Assembly (NCBI RefSeq): GCF_026341775.1
Contig: NZ_JAPEOB010000004.1
Coordinates: forward strand, 1-64,000
Direction: 5' to 3'
From: Streptomyces sp. NBC_00654
GTDB lineage: Bacteria; Actinomycetota; Actinomycetes; Streptomycetales; Streptomycetaceae
Length of the DNA: 64,000 nucleotides
The position numbers and the translations under genes were made by a program. Below the pieces are notes generated by a model. It worked only from the letters and a program-made list of their open reading frames with translations, was not told the origin of the DNA and did no database searches. Below, in pieces: positions 8,766 to 16,751 of the stretch (within the stretch, counting starts at the first letter, position 1; every line of letters starts with the position of its first letter).

Positions 8766-9172
8766 CCACGGCGTCTCGTCCTGGTGTTCTGCCTTCGCGG
8801 CCCCCTTTGAAGCGGGGGCCGGCGGCGGGCCGGTGCGGGCGCCGGCCGCATGCTGATGCGCACGCACGACGGTGGAGTCGACAGAGATGTCCCAGTCGAT
8901 CCCCCCAACCGCGTCGGCCTCGGCCTGGACCTGCTGGAGCAGACGCTCCCAAGTCCCGTCGGCCGACCACAGACGGTGGCGTTCATAGACGGTCTTCCAC
9001 GGCCCGAACCTCTCGGGCAGATCACGCCACTGCACTCCGGTCCGCACCCGGTGCAGAATCCCGTCGATCACCTGCCGATGATCCCGCCACCTGCCACAAC
9101 GCCCGTTACTGACCGGCAGAAACGGCCGCAGCCGTGCCCACTCGGCATCCGTGAGATCGCCCCGCCCCATGC

Positions 9173-9784
9173 TCACCTAAACGATTGGGCACCGCGGCCG
9201 TCACGCAGGCAGCACGACACCTGCGTACTGGCCGCTCTCCGCCTGGAGAGGAACACCCGGCGGGTTGACAGTTCGATCTCTGCGACGACGACGGCAATAT
9301 CCTCTCCGACCTCGAAGTGCCCTGCCGGACTCGCCGCAGGGCGGTCGTCGATCTCTCTGAAGGAGACCAGCCCGAAGATCCCATCCCCGAGGCCGACGAG
9401 GACACCGATGGGAAGCACCTTCTCAACCGTCCCGCGGAATTCCTGGCCCACCACTGTGCGGTCGGCGAAAGCCTCCAGGGGGTCGGGCTCCAGTGCCTTC
9501 AAAGACAGTCTGGCCTCAGCGTTGTGGGTATCGAACCCCATGAACTCGCACGCGACACGCTGCCCTACCTGAACAGCATCGGCGGGATCATCGAAGCGCC
9601 GCCAGGACAGTTCGGGGATACCGAGGAACCCGACACCGGGCAGGGTGGGATGACCAGGCCCGTCGTCCAAGGCCACGAAGACCCCGAATTCTTCGATCAC
9701 CGCGACGGTGCCGGACAGGATGTCGCCGGGGTGCAGGGACTTCAGGAACGCCCAAAGCTCCGGGCTACCAGATTGCCAATCCAT
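9173..9784 (-). CDS. Tandem S1-domain RNA-binding protein carried inside the IS
   Basis: A 203-residue protein from ATG 9784 (it starts MDWQSGSPELW). It contains two OB-fold S1 domains: residues about 15-95 (GDILSGTVAVIEEFGVFVAL) and about 108-190 (FRGTVEKVLPIGVLVGLGDG). It resembles ribosomal-protein-S1-like RNA binders but has only two repeats and no catalytic domain. Its stop codon overlaps the start of the transposase gene (TGA inside GTGAGCATG), so the two are translationally linked. Both lie between the IS inverted repeats, so it looks like a passenger gene. Longer in-frame starts reach into the inverted repeat. Its role is unknown; effects on transposase mRNA or frameshifting are conceivable. 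Confidence 0.85.
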   Translation of the reverse strand: MDWQSGSPELWAFLKSLHPGDILSGTVAVIEEFGVFVALDDGPGHPTLPGVGFLGIPELSWRRFDDPADAVQVGQRVACEFMGFDTHNAEARLSLKALEPDPLEAFADRTVVGQEFRGTVEKVLPIGVLVGLGDGIFGLVSFREIDDRPAASPAGHFEVGEDIAVVVAEIELSTRRVFLSRRRAASTQVSCCLRDGRGAQSFR

Positions 9785-9794
9785 ACCCGCAACC

Positions 9795-9812
9795 CTGGCA
9801 CACGTGTGCCAG
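9795..9812. promoter_or_regulatory. Perfect 18-bp palindrome upstream of the S1 gene
   Basis: CTGGCACACGTGTGCCAG is a perfect palindrome ending 11 bp before the ATG of the S1-domain gene. Its place between the IS end and the coding region fits an operator or an mRNA structure controlling the S1/transposase operon. Confidence 0.55.
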
Positions 9813-9871
9813 TCATGTCCTTGAACCGAGGCCCCGTCCGTAATCCCGCCATGCCTCAACCGCCAGCACCT

Positions 9872-9889
9872 TGATCGCCCGGACAAGTC
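9872..9889 (-). repeat. IS right terminal inverted repeat
   Basis: Perfect 18-bp inverted copy of 6064-6081, followed by CTAG at 9890-9893. No similar sequence is visible between the S1 gene and the transposase start, so the S1 gene lies within the mobile unit. Confidence 0.95.
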
Positions 9890-9959
9890 CTAGGCGCCGC
9901 CCGGGCGCCGTCTCAGCAGTTCCGGGCACGGGCCTTTCGAGGCGCTGTGACCGGTGACC

Positions 9960-10007
9960 GCCCATGTCGCGGTCGGTCGTCCACGGACGACCGACCGCGA
10001 CATGGGC
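9960..10007. terminator. Strong hairpin between the IS and the glycosylase gene
   Basis: A 21-bp perfect stem, GCCCATGTCGCGGTCGGTCG plus T, with its complement around a CCACGG loop (the two outer loop pairs can also close). There is no T run. It probably ends transcription from the acyltransferase side or from the IS. It could also act in the leader of the gene at 10075. Confidence 0.55.
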
Positions 10008-10074
10008 GCTGTTGTGCCGCTGCTAAACTCGCTGCTCCTTTTGCGAGCCATCAGAAAATCGGAGGGCCTTTTCC

Positions 10075-11241
10075 ATGAACTTCGACGCTCCAGGTCTGTC
10101 GTGGCCCGAAGTCTCCGCGAGGCGCATGGACCGAAGCTCCCTTTCCGTGCCTTCGCGACAAGCTGGTCCCGCCGAGATCGTCAGCGCCCTGTGCGGCGCG
10201 CACGCACAGGTGCTGTCGGCTGCCGAACTGTCCGTGGCGCTGCGGATCGACGGCGCCACCCGCAGCGATGTCCGCACCGCGTTATGGGACCGGCGGCAGA
10301 TGGTGAAGATGTACGGTCCGCGCGGCACAGTTCATCTGCTGACCACCGCCGACCTCCCCGTGTGGATCGGTGCGTTCAGCTCCATCCCGCAGTCTCCCAG
10401 CCCCTTCCCCAAGGACGTCCGCATGACCGAGGACCAGACGGAACAGGTCGTCGCGGCCATCGGAAAGTCGTTGGAGAACACCGAGCTGACGATCGACGAA
10501 CTCACCGACGCTGTGGTGGAGGCCACCGGTCCCTGGGCGGGAGACCTCGTCATGGAGGCTTTCCAGGGGAAGTGGCCGCGCTGGCGGCAGGCCATGACCC
10601 TGGCCGCCCATCGAGGGGTCCTGTGCTTTGCCCCGAACCGTGGCCGCAAGGTGACCTACACCAACCCGCTGCTCTACCTGAGCGGCGTCAGCCCGCTCGA
10701 CGGACCCACCGCCCAGCGCAAGCTGGTCCAGCAGTACCTGCACGCCTACGGGCCAGCCACCCCGCAGAACTTCGCCCAGTGGCTCAGCGCACCCCGGGGG
10801 TGGGCCAGTGACCTCTTCCGCTCCCTCGACGGCGAGATACAGCGTGTCGACTTCGAGGGCGCCACCGCCTGGGTCAACGCCGGCGACATCACGGCCCCCG
10901 CCGACCCCCCTCGGGGCGTGCGGCTGCTGCCGTACTTCGACGCCTACGTGGTGGCCTCCCAGCCACGCAACCACCTCTACCCCGGCCGCGCCGCCGAGCG
11001 TGCCCTCACCCCGTCCGGGCAGGCGGGCAACTATCCGGTTCTGCTGGTCGACGGCACCATCGCGGGGGTATGGCACCAACGCCGCTCCGGGCGCAGGATC
11101 CACGTCACTGTGGAGCCCCTCGAACCCCTGTCCGCCGCCCACCTCGCCGAACTGGACGAACAGGTCGAGCGTGTGGGAGCCGTGCTGGAGGGCAAACCCG
11201 AACTCACGATCGGCACGGTGACCGTGGGCGGGCACGCCTGA
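10075..11241 (+). CDS. HTH_42 / AlkZ-like DNA glycosylase homologue (self-resistance candidate 1)
   Basis: A 388-residue winged-helix protein of the HTH_42 superfamily, whose founding member AlkZ excises bulky alkylated or crosslinked DNA bases. The catalytic-motif region reads ALCGAHAQVLSA, an H-phi-Q version of the AlkZ Q-phi-Q motif. Tandem winged helices are predicted to follow, as in the family, and the C-terminal part has the typical LLPYFDAYV and LLVDGTIAGVW strands. The start at 10075 has CGGAGGG 15 bp upstream. As I recall, homologues in trioxacarcin and LL-D49194 clusters remove drug-guanine adducts, so a self-protection role is likely here. A second, divergent member lies at 38438-39547. 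Confidence 0.85.
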   Translation: MNFDAPGLSWPEVSARRMDRSSLSVPSRQAGPAEIVSALCGAHAQVLSAAELSVALRIDGATRSDVRTALWDRRQMVKMYGPRGTVHLLTTADLPVWIGAFSSIPQSPSPFPKDVRMTEDQTEQVVAAIGKSLENTELTIDELTDAVVEATGPWAGDLVMEAFQGKWPRWRQAMTLAAHRGVLCFAPNRGRKVTYTNPLLYLSGVSPLDGPTAQRKLVQQYLHAYGPATPQNFAQWLSAPRGWASDLFRSLDGEIQRVDFEGATAWVNAGDITAPADPPRGVRLLPYFDAYVVASQPRNHLYPGRAAERALTPSGQAGNYPVLLVDGTIAGVWHQRRSGRRIHVTVEPLEPLSAAHLAELDEQVERVGAVLEGKPELTIGTVTVGGHA

Positions 11242-11365
11242 GCCGTCCGGTCGCCGCCGCGTCCACGGACCGGCCGCTTGCGGTGCATCCGTCCTCAAGC
11301 CCTCGTTGAGTGCTCTGCCGCACGCTGTTACCCCCACCGTCATGACGAAGGAGTGGAGACAGCGG

Positions 11366-12382
11366 ATGAGCAGCGCTCTGGAACAGGACAGCAGTCTGCG
11401 CCTGCTGGCGCTCGGTGACGGCTTCATCTACGCACGGGCGCTGCACCTCGCCGCGGAGCTGGGCATAGCCGATCTGCTGGCGGACGGCCCACGGCCCGCA
11501 GAGGAACTCTCGCGGCTCACTGCGACCGATCCGGGCACCTTGCACAGCATGCTGCGGGCCCTGGCCGGCTGCGGTGTGTTCACGGAGCAGTCACCCGGTT
11601 GCTTCGCGCTCACCGCGGTCGGCGAGTGCCTGCGGTCGGACCACCCCCGTTCGGTACGGACCACGATCGCCCAGTCCGGGCGGATCACAGCCCGGGCCTT
11701 TCAGCACGCCGATCACGCTCTGCGTACCGGCGACGGAGCGTTCACCGAGGCCTTCGGCCAGCCGTTCTGGGAGTTCCTGCGGGACAACCCGGAGGAGGGC
11801 GCCGCGTTCAACACGGCCATGCAGGAGCACAGCCGGGTCGAACGGGGGACAATCGTCGAGGCGTACGACTTCCCTGACACGGGCCGGATCATCGATGTGG
11901 GGGGCGGGGACGGCACACTGCTCGCGGCGGTGCTCCAGGCTCGTCCCAAGACGACCGGCGTGCTGTTCGACCTGCCGCACGTGGTGGAGCGGAACTGCAT
12001 CGGGGATGTGGGACTCGCCGAGCGCTGCGAGGTCGTCGGCGGCGACATCTTCGGGGAACTGCCCTCGGGCGGGGACCTGTACCTGATGAAGTCGGTACTG
12101 CACGGCTGGACCGACCACGACGTGCTCACCATCCTGCGCGGCTGCCGACGAGCTATGAAGCCGGACAGCCGGCTGCTGCTCATCGAGCGGGTAATCCCCC
12201 CGGGCGATGTCCCACACACGAGCAAGGCGTTCGACTTCGCCATGCACGTCATGGCGGGCGGCCAGGAACGTACCGGCGACGAGTACACGCGGCTGCTCGC
12301 CGAGGCCGGGTTCGCCGTCGGCCGGGTCATCGCGACAGGCTCGGTGCAGAGCATCGTGGAAGCGGTGCTTCATGGCTCCTGA
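11366..12382 (+). CDS. SAM-dependent O-methyltransferase (third)
   Basis: A 338-residue class I O-methyltransferase from the same family as the pair at 150 and 2485 but well diverged. The SAM motif DVGGGDGTLL is at about 177-186 and the catalytic motif LHGW puts the His near 246. ATG 11366 has GGAG 7-8 bp upstream; an ATG 24 bp earlier in frame is less likely. Its end overlaps the next gene (SDR, start 12372) by 11 bp, so the two are translationally coupled and may act on the same intermediate. Confidence 0.92.
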   Translation: MSSALEQDSSLRLLALGDGFIYARALHLAAELGIADLLADGPRPAEELSRLTATDPGTLHSMLRALAGCGVFTEQSPGCFALTAVGECLRSDHPRSVRTTIAQSGRITARAFQHADHALRTGDGAFTEAFGQPFWEFLRDNPEEGAAFNTAMQEHSRVERGTIVEAYDFPDTGRIIDVGGGDGTLLAAVLQARPKTTGVLFDLPHVVERNCIGDVGLAERCEVVGGDIFGELPSGGDLYLMKSVLHGWTDHDVLTILRGCRRAMKPDSRLLLIERVIPPGDVPHTSKAFDFAMHVMAGGQERTGDEYTRLLAEAGFAVGRVIATGSVQSIVEAVLHGS

Positions 12383-13094
12383 CGGCAAGATCGCCCTGAT
12401 CACGGGCGCCAACAAGGGAATCGGATTCGAAATCGCGCGGCGCCTGGGCGCCTTGGGCGCCGTGGTGTTGGCCGGGGCCCGTGACAAGGCCCGCGGCGAA
12501 GCCACCGTGGAGCAGTTGCGCGGCGAAGGGGCCGACGCGCACTTCCTTCATCTGGACGTGACGGACCCGGGCCTGATCGAGCGGGCCGCCCACCGTATCG
12601 ACGAGCGCCACGGTCGGCTGGACATCCTCGTCAACAACGCCGGGATTAACATCGAGTGGCCGTTCAACGTCCCCAGCAAGGTCAGCGTCGAGCAGCTCAG
12701 GACCACGTTCGAGACGAACGTGCACGGTGTGGCGGCGGTGACGAACGCCGTCCTTCCGCTGCTCCGCCGGTCGGCGGCGGGCCGGATCGTCAACGTCTCC
12801 AGCGAGATGGGGCTGCCCGCCTGGCTGGACGGATCCGAGATGCCGGCGATCACGGCGTACAGCGTGTCCAAGGCGGCGCTGAATATGCTGACCCTGCTGT
12901 ACGCCAACGAGCTGCGAGACACCTCGATCAAGGTGAATGCCTGCTCACCGGGGTTCGTGGCAACGGACATCAACGACGGCGTCGGTGAGCGCACGGCCGA
13001 GGAGGGTGCCGCCATAGAGGTCCGCCTCGCCACGCTCGACGCGGACGGCCCCACGGGCCGGTTCGTCACGGACGAAGGCATCCGGTCCTGGTGA
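12372..13094 (+). CDS. Short-chain dehydrogenase/reductase (carbonyl reductase-like)
   Basis: A 240-residue classical SDR with the cofactor motif TGANKGIG (about 11-18), NNAG and the catalytic YSVSK. It resembles plant/animal-type carbonyl reductases in length and in its TGANKGIGFEIAR start. It overlaps the preceding O-methyltransferase. It probably reduces or oxidises a carbonyl on the polyketide side chain or a tailoring intermediate. It is not the C-9 ketoreductase, which is at 18235-19026. Confidence 0.88.
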   Translation: MAPDGKIALITGANKGIGFEIARRLGALGAVVLAGARDKARGEATVEQLRGEGADAHFLHLDVTDPGLIERAAHRIDERHGRLDILVNNAGINIEWPFNVPSKVSVEQLRTTFETNVHGVAAVTNAVLPLLRRSAAGRIVNVSSEMGLPAWLDGSEMPAITAYSVSKAALNMLTLLYANELRDTSIKVNACSPGFVATDINDGVGERTAEEGAAIEVRLATLDADGPTGRFVTDEGIRSW

Positions 13095-13188
13095 CCGCCC
13101 GACGGCCCCGCCGTCGCAGCAGCACAGGTATCCGACGATCCGGCCTTAGGAACCCAACGCCCTGGTGAGCCCTCCGAGGAGTTCTCTT

Positions 13189-14463
13189 ATGCGCATCCTG
13201 TTCGTCGTCTGGCCCATGGCGGCGCATCTCTACCCGATCGTTCCCCTGGCGCGTGCATTCCAGGCCGCAGGGCACGAGACCCGCGTCGCCTCACACCCCG
13301 CCCTGGTCGAAGAGATCACCGCCGCCGGCCTCGCCGCGGTCTCGGTGGGCACACCGGACACCATGCCGAAACTGTCCGAAGTGGGCGATTACGTAGTGCC
13401 CGAGGAGGAGCGGAACCGTCTGGCCAAGGCGTTCAACGTCACCGGTGCCGACGAGCACGCCTGGTTCATGTTCAGTTACTTCGCTCTCGCCGGGACCCGG
13501 ATCTTCCACTCCCCCGGCGCCGCGTCCGACGGAGCCATTCCCGGAACGGACCACCTGGTGGATCTCGCCCGCGCCTGGGAACCCGATCTCGTCCTCTGGG
13601 ACATGTGGCCCGCCGCGGCTATCGCCGCACGGGTCACCGGCGCGGCGCACGCCCGTTTCCTGTGGGGGCCCGACTACTGCGGCTGGGCACGGCAGCGGTA
13701 CCTAAGGCTCGGCGGAGCGGAGTGGACGGGCCAGCAGGACCCGCTGACGGAGGCGGTGACGGAGGCGGCCCGGCGGCACGGCGTCACGGTCGACGACGAA
13801 CTCCTCCTCGGCCAGCTGACCCTGGACCCGACGCCGACGGCGCTGCGCCTGGACACCCCGGCACAGACCGTCTCGATGCGCCGGGTGCCCTACACCGGGA
13901 CGGATGTCGTGCCGGACTGGCTCCACCAGCGTCCGCAGCGGCCCCGGGTGGCCGTGTCCCTGGGCATGTCGGGCCGGGAGTACGCGACCAACGGGGCTCT
14001 GATCACGAAGTTGCTGGAGATGGTGGCCGACCTGGACGTCGAGGTCGTCGCCACCCTCAACGAGGTCCAGCTGGCCGGGCAACGGGTCCCGGACAATGTC
14101 CGTGTCCTCGACTATGTCCCCTTAAACCAGTTGCTGCCCACCTGTTCGGCGATCGTCCACCACGGCGGCAGCGGCACGGTCATGGCCGCCGTGGCCCATC
14201 GGGTGCCGCAACTCATCGAGGAGGAGGGACTGGAGTCGGCAACGTACGCGCCCTATGTCATGCGGCACGGGGCTGGACTGACCCTCGATCACAAGCGGCA
14301 GTCTGTCGACGTGATGCGCGCGCGGCTCCTGCGGGTGCTGCACGAGCCCTCGTTTCACGCGGGGGCGGACTCCCTGTACGCCGAGTGGCTGACCATGCCG
14401 TCTCCGCGTGACGTCGTGCCGGTCCTCGAGGAGCTGACGAGGCATCACCGCCTGCGTGGCTGA
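13189..14463 (+). CDS. Glycosyltransferase, GT-B fold, GT1 family (2 of 3)
   Basis: A 424-residue paralogue of the glycosyltransferase at 3558, with the same N-terminal start (MRILFVVWPMAAHLYP), a VTVDDELLLGQ segment in common and the donor motif VHHGGSGT near 324. ATG 13189 follows GAGGAG. It contains a TTA codon (codon 312, at 14122-14124), so its translation may depend on the bldA tRNA. It probably attaches one of the cluster's deoxysugars; the acceptor is unknown. Confidence 0.93.
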   Translation: MRILFVVWPMAAHLYPIVPLARAFQAAGHETRVASHPALVEEITAAGLAAVSVGTPDTMPKLSEVGDYVVPEEERNRLAKAFNVTGADEHAWFMFSYFALAGTRIFHSPGAASDGAIPGTDHLVDLARAWEPDLVLWDMWPAAAIAARVTGAAHARFLWGPDYCGWARQRYLRLGGAEWTGQQDPLTEAVTEAARRHGVTVDDELLLGQLTLDPTPTALRLDTPAQTVSMRRVPYTGTDVVPDWLHQRPQRPRVAVSLGMSGREYATNGALITKLLEMVADLDVEVVATLNEVQLAGQRVPDNVRVLDYVPLNQLLPTCSAIVHHGGSGTVMAAVAHRVPQLIEEEGLESATYAPYVMRHGAGLTLDHKRQSVDVMRARLLRVLHEPSFHAGADSLYAEWLTMPSPRDVVPVLEELTRHHRLRG

Positions 14464-14490
14464 GAAAGGCACGTCATGCTTCGACGGAAC

Positions 14491-14518
14491 GCGCCGCACC
14501 CACGTCGGAGTGCGGCGT
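14491..14518. terminator. Possible terminator between convergent genes
   Basis: CGCCGCAC (14492-14499) and GTGCGGCG (14510-14517) form an 8-bp stem with a 10-nt loop between the stop codons of the converging genes at 14463 and 14540. There is no T run; the assignment rests on position and stem strength. Confidence 0.4.
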
Positions 14519-14539
14519 GCTCCGGCGGTGCCGGGGCCG

Positions 14540-14905
14540 TCAGGCGCGGGTCGACCTGCCCTCGGCACGCACACTGGCCAGCAGTCGGTCGTCCGCGTCG
14601 TAGACGTGGGAGATGCCAGTGCAGGTAAAGGTGTCACCGCTCAGCACTCCCGCCTGATCGATGTCCACCCAGCCGGAGAAGATCCCGCTCTCGTCAAACT
14701 CCAGTTCCACGATCCGGAACGAGAACGTATCCGGGCCGGTCCTGCTCCAGTACCCCGCTCCGACGGAACCGGGGCGTGGCCCGGCGAGGATCATGGCCCG
14801 TCCGTTCTCGGTGAAACGCAGCGTGCTCGTGTACGACTGCCCCTCAACCGTTAGGTGTTCGGTCCAGGTGCCAGCCAGCGTCGTAGTTCCCAGAATGTCG
14901 TCCAT
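14540..14905 (-). CDS. Small protein of unknown function, paralogue of 40942-41322
   Basis: A 121-residue protein from ATG 14905, preceded by GGGAAAGG. I do not recognise the family. It reads as an all-beta protein: LAGTWTEHL at the start, alternating strands, then GYWSRTGPDTFSFRI, GWVDIDQ and HVYDADDRLLAS near the end. The GTW start and repeated strands recall calycin/lipocalin-like small barrels. The product of 40942-41322 shares the same landmarks in the same order (GTWT, GAGRW, FLFRI, GWVDIEQ, VYDADGRL). Two copies in one cluster suggest a ligand-binding or cyclase-like helper for polyketide intermediates. No cofactor motif or signal peptide is visible. Confidence 0.72.
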   Translation of the reverse strand: MDDILGTTTLAGTWTEHLTVEGQSYTSTLRFTENGRAMILAGPRPGSVGAGYWSRTGPDTFSFRIVELEFDESGIFSGWVDIDQAGVLSGDTFTCTGISHVYDADDRLLASVRAEGRSTRA

Positions 14906-15108
14906 GCCTTTCCCACCCTCTCGGCTGCGGTGCGCTGACGGGTTCACGGTGCGTCCTCCGGCTCGACGAGCGCTTGAGGCCGGGCCACATGCACAGGAGG
15001 CGGCGGGCCGCACCTCGTACATCGTCCGATTGACCTGGTCTCCAGCAGAGTTGGAGGGGGGGCAGGCACCGTTGATGGCGTCTCGTACATCGTCTAAGGG
15101 GAGTCGCC

Positions 15109-15552
15109 GTGTCCCAAACCGTGCACCACGCCGTCGCGCAGGTCACCGGAGACCTCTACGCGGAGGTCCAGACGTTCTACGCCCGTCAGATGCGGCGGGC
15201 CGACTCCCTCGACATCGAGGGCTTCGCCGAGACGTTCACTGACGAGGGCGAGGTAGTGCACGCCGACGGTGGGCGGACCCGCGGCCGGGCCGAGATGATT
15301 GCCGCCATGCGGGCCAGGCTGTCCCGATACCGGGGCGTGTCGACCCAGCACTGGTTCGGCCAGTTACTCATTGAGCCGCTGGCCGACGGCGCCCTGGGCA
15401 TCTCCTACTACACACTCGTTGCCCAGGTGGACGAGCAGGGGCTGTCCTTCCAACCGACCTACACCGTGGACGATGTGCTGGTGCGCGAGCCAGGCGGTGA
15501 CCTGCGGACGCGTTCGAGGGTCATCCGCCGAAGCGCCCCCGCCCAGCGGTGA
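15109..15552 (+). CDS. SnoaL/NTF2-like protein (1 of 2)
   Basis: A 147-residue alpha+beta cone protein of the SnoaL/NTF2-like group, close in style to ActVI-ORFA proteins of aromatic polyketide clusters, which act as cyclases, hydroxylases or helpers in pyran-ring steps. Landmarks are VQTFYARQMRRAD, EGFAETFTDEGEVVH and a C-terminal TVDDVLVR strand. GTG 15109 follows AAGGGGA. It carries a TTA codon (codon 86, at 15364-15366). It is paralogous to the product of 21018-21548. The glycosyltransferase gene begins 21 bp downstream. The exact reaction is unknown. Confidence 0.82.
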   Translation: MSQTVHHAVAQVTGDLYAEVQTFYARQMRRADSLDIEGFAETFTDEGEVVHADGGRTRGRAEMIAAMRARLSRYRGVSTQHWFGQLLIEPLADGALGISYYTLVAQVDEQGLSFQPTYTVDDVLVREPGGDLRTRSRVIRRSAPAQR

Positions 15553-15572
15553 CGGCGAGGCCGGGAAGATCC

Positions 15573-16724
15573 ATGAGGGTTCTTTTCAGCACCGTGCCCC
15601 TTGCGGGGCACTTCCTGCCGCTGGCGCCACTGGCGTGGGCACTGCGCGCGGCAGGTCACGAAGTCCTGGTGACGACACCGGACAATATTGTCGCCTCTGT
15701 TCTGGGTTCGGGACTACCGGTCGCCTCCTGCGGCCCGCAGGCTGAGTTCACCGGACTCATCAGACGGGAAGACCTGTCCGAGGTGCCAGAGGGCCTCGTG
15801 CCTCAGCGCTATCTGCACGGGCGCGCCTTCGGCCGTATCGCGGGCGGTTCGCTGGCCGGCATCGCCGCGCTGGCAGAGTCATGGCAGCCAGACCTGCTGA
15901 TCTGCGAGCGGGCCGAGTTCGCCGGACCGCTCGTCGCCGCCTCACGGAACGTCCCCTGGGTGCAGTATCACTGGTCGGTGGCGGAACTGCCCGAGTACCG
16001 ACACGCCGCGGCGGAGGAACTCAGCACGGCGATGGCGGCGTCGGGCATCCGGGATCTGCCGCGGCCTGCTGCGGTCTTGGACCCCTGGCCTGCCAGCCTG
16101 CGTCTCGGGCACGCGGCGGGCCACCAGGAGATCCGTCATGTCCCGTCCCACGGTGACGCCCAGGTGCCCAGCTGGGTGTTCGAACGGCGGAGCCGGCCGC
16201 GGATCTGCCTCACATTCGGCACGGTCCTCCCCCAATACGGCGGCGGTGGCCTGCGCGGCCTGATGACGGCTCTGGCGCAGGCCCTGGCCGAGACCGGGGC
16301 GGAGCTGCTGCTCGCGGTGGACGACGCCCTGGCCGTCCAGTGGACGGCACCGCACCCGGCGATACGCCACATCGGCCGGCTGCCGCTCGCCGACACCTTC
16401 CCCACCTGCGATATCGTGGTCCACCACGGAGGGCAGGGCACGTCCCTGACCGCGCTGGCGGCGGGACGGCCGCAGTTCGTGTTGCCGGAGCTGGACGACC
16501 AGTTTGACAATGCCCGGGCCCTGGAGACGGCTGGGGCGGCCGTCGTGCTGCCCATGGCGGCCGCCGCCCCGGAGACGGTGGTCAAAGGGTGTCTGCGGCT
16601 ACTCGAGGACGACCGGTATGCCAAAGCCGCGGCGCGTCTGGCCGAGGTGTCCGCTCTGATGCCCGCGCCCTCGGCGCTGGTGGCACCGCTCGAGGCACTG
16701 GCCCTGGCCGGGACGGGCCCGTGA
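15573..16724 (+). CDS. Glycosyltransferase, GT-B fold, GT1 family (3 of 3)
   Basis: A 383-residue glycosyltransferase, shorter and more diverged than the other two. It starts MRVLFSTVPLAGHFLPLAPL and has the donor-binding VHHGGQGT motif with a downstream ELDDQFDNA stretch, typical of the group that glycosylates aromatic polyketides. ATG 15573 is in the same operon as the SnoaL-like gene. Its stop codon lies within the 5' arm of a strong terminator hairpin at 16710-16751. Confidence 0.92.
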   Translation: MRVLFSTVPLAGHFLPLAPLAWALRAAGHEVLVTTPDNIVASVLGSGLPVASCGPQAEFTGLIRREDLSEVPEGLVPQRYLHGRAFGRIAGGSLAGIAALAESWQPDLLICERAEFAGPLVAASRNVPWVQYHWSVAELPEYRHAAAEELSTAMAASGIRDLPRPAAVLDPWPASLRLGHAAGHQEIRHVPSHGDAQVPSWVFERRSRPRICLTFGTVLPQYGGGGLRGLMTALAQALAETGAELLLAVDDALAVQWTAPHPAIRHIGRLPLADTFPTCDIVVHHGGQGTSLTALAAGRPQFVLPELDDQFDNARALETAGAAVVLPMAAAAPETVVKGCLRLLEDDRYAKAAARLAEVSALMPAPSALVAPLEALALAGTGP

Positions 16725-16751
16725 CGCACTGGTGCGTCACGGGCCCGTCCC
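16710..16751. terminator. Bidirectional terminator hairpin
   Basis: A 20-bp perfect stem (16710-16729 with 16732-16751) with a minimal loop lies between the converging glycosyltransferase and MBL-fold genes. It overlaps the former's stop codon and abuts the latter's stop at 16752. Confidence 0.8.

Larger units (their letters stand above)
6079..9170 (-). pseudogene. IS5-family (IS427-like) transposase split by a group II intron
   Basis: The N-terminal part (about 8676-9170; ATG at 9170, or GTG at 9176) and the central part lie in two overlapping frames, typical of IS427-type elements that use ribosomal frameshifting. The first catalytic Asp is in SVDSTVV, the second in AADKAYSN and the Glu in NTVERAINKL. 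The coding sequence runs in the second frame down to 8320, is broken by the intron (6159-8319), and resumes at 6158 to end at 6079. Joining the exons restores KHARAVATRYDKRGYVFLG in frame. The intron is on the opposite strand, so it cannot splice out of transposase mRNA. The last 26 or so residues are therefore replaced by antisense intron sequence, and the enzyme is probably inactive. Confidence 0.9.
6064..9889. mobile_element. IS5-family insertion sequence with passenger gene, interrupted by a group II intron
   Basis: The element is bounded by perfect 18-bp inverted repeats at 6064-6081 (GACTTGTCCGGGCGATCA) and 9872-9889, and flanked on both sides by CTAG (6060-6063 and 9890-9893), consistent with a 4-bp target duplication. 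CTAG is palindromic, so a 2-bp TA duplication with 19-bp repeats is equally compatible. Inside, on the minus strand from right to left, are an S1-domain gene (9173-9784) and an IS5-type transposase in two frames. The transposase is split by a 2161-bp group II intron on the plus strand. Without the intron the element would be 1665 bp. It sits exactly at the stop codon of the acyltransferase gene. Confidence 0.92.

Noticed and set aside
8676..9170. Annotating an intact transposase here
   Set aside because: This frame ends early; the rest of the catalytic domain is in another frame, and the C-terminus is cut off by the antisense intron.
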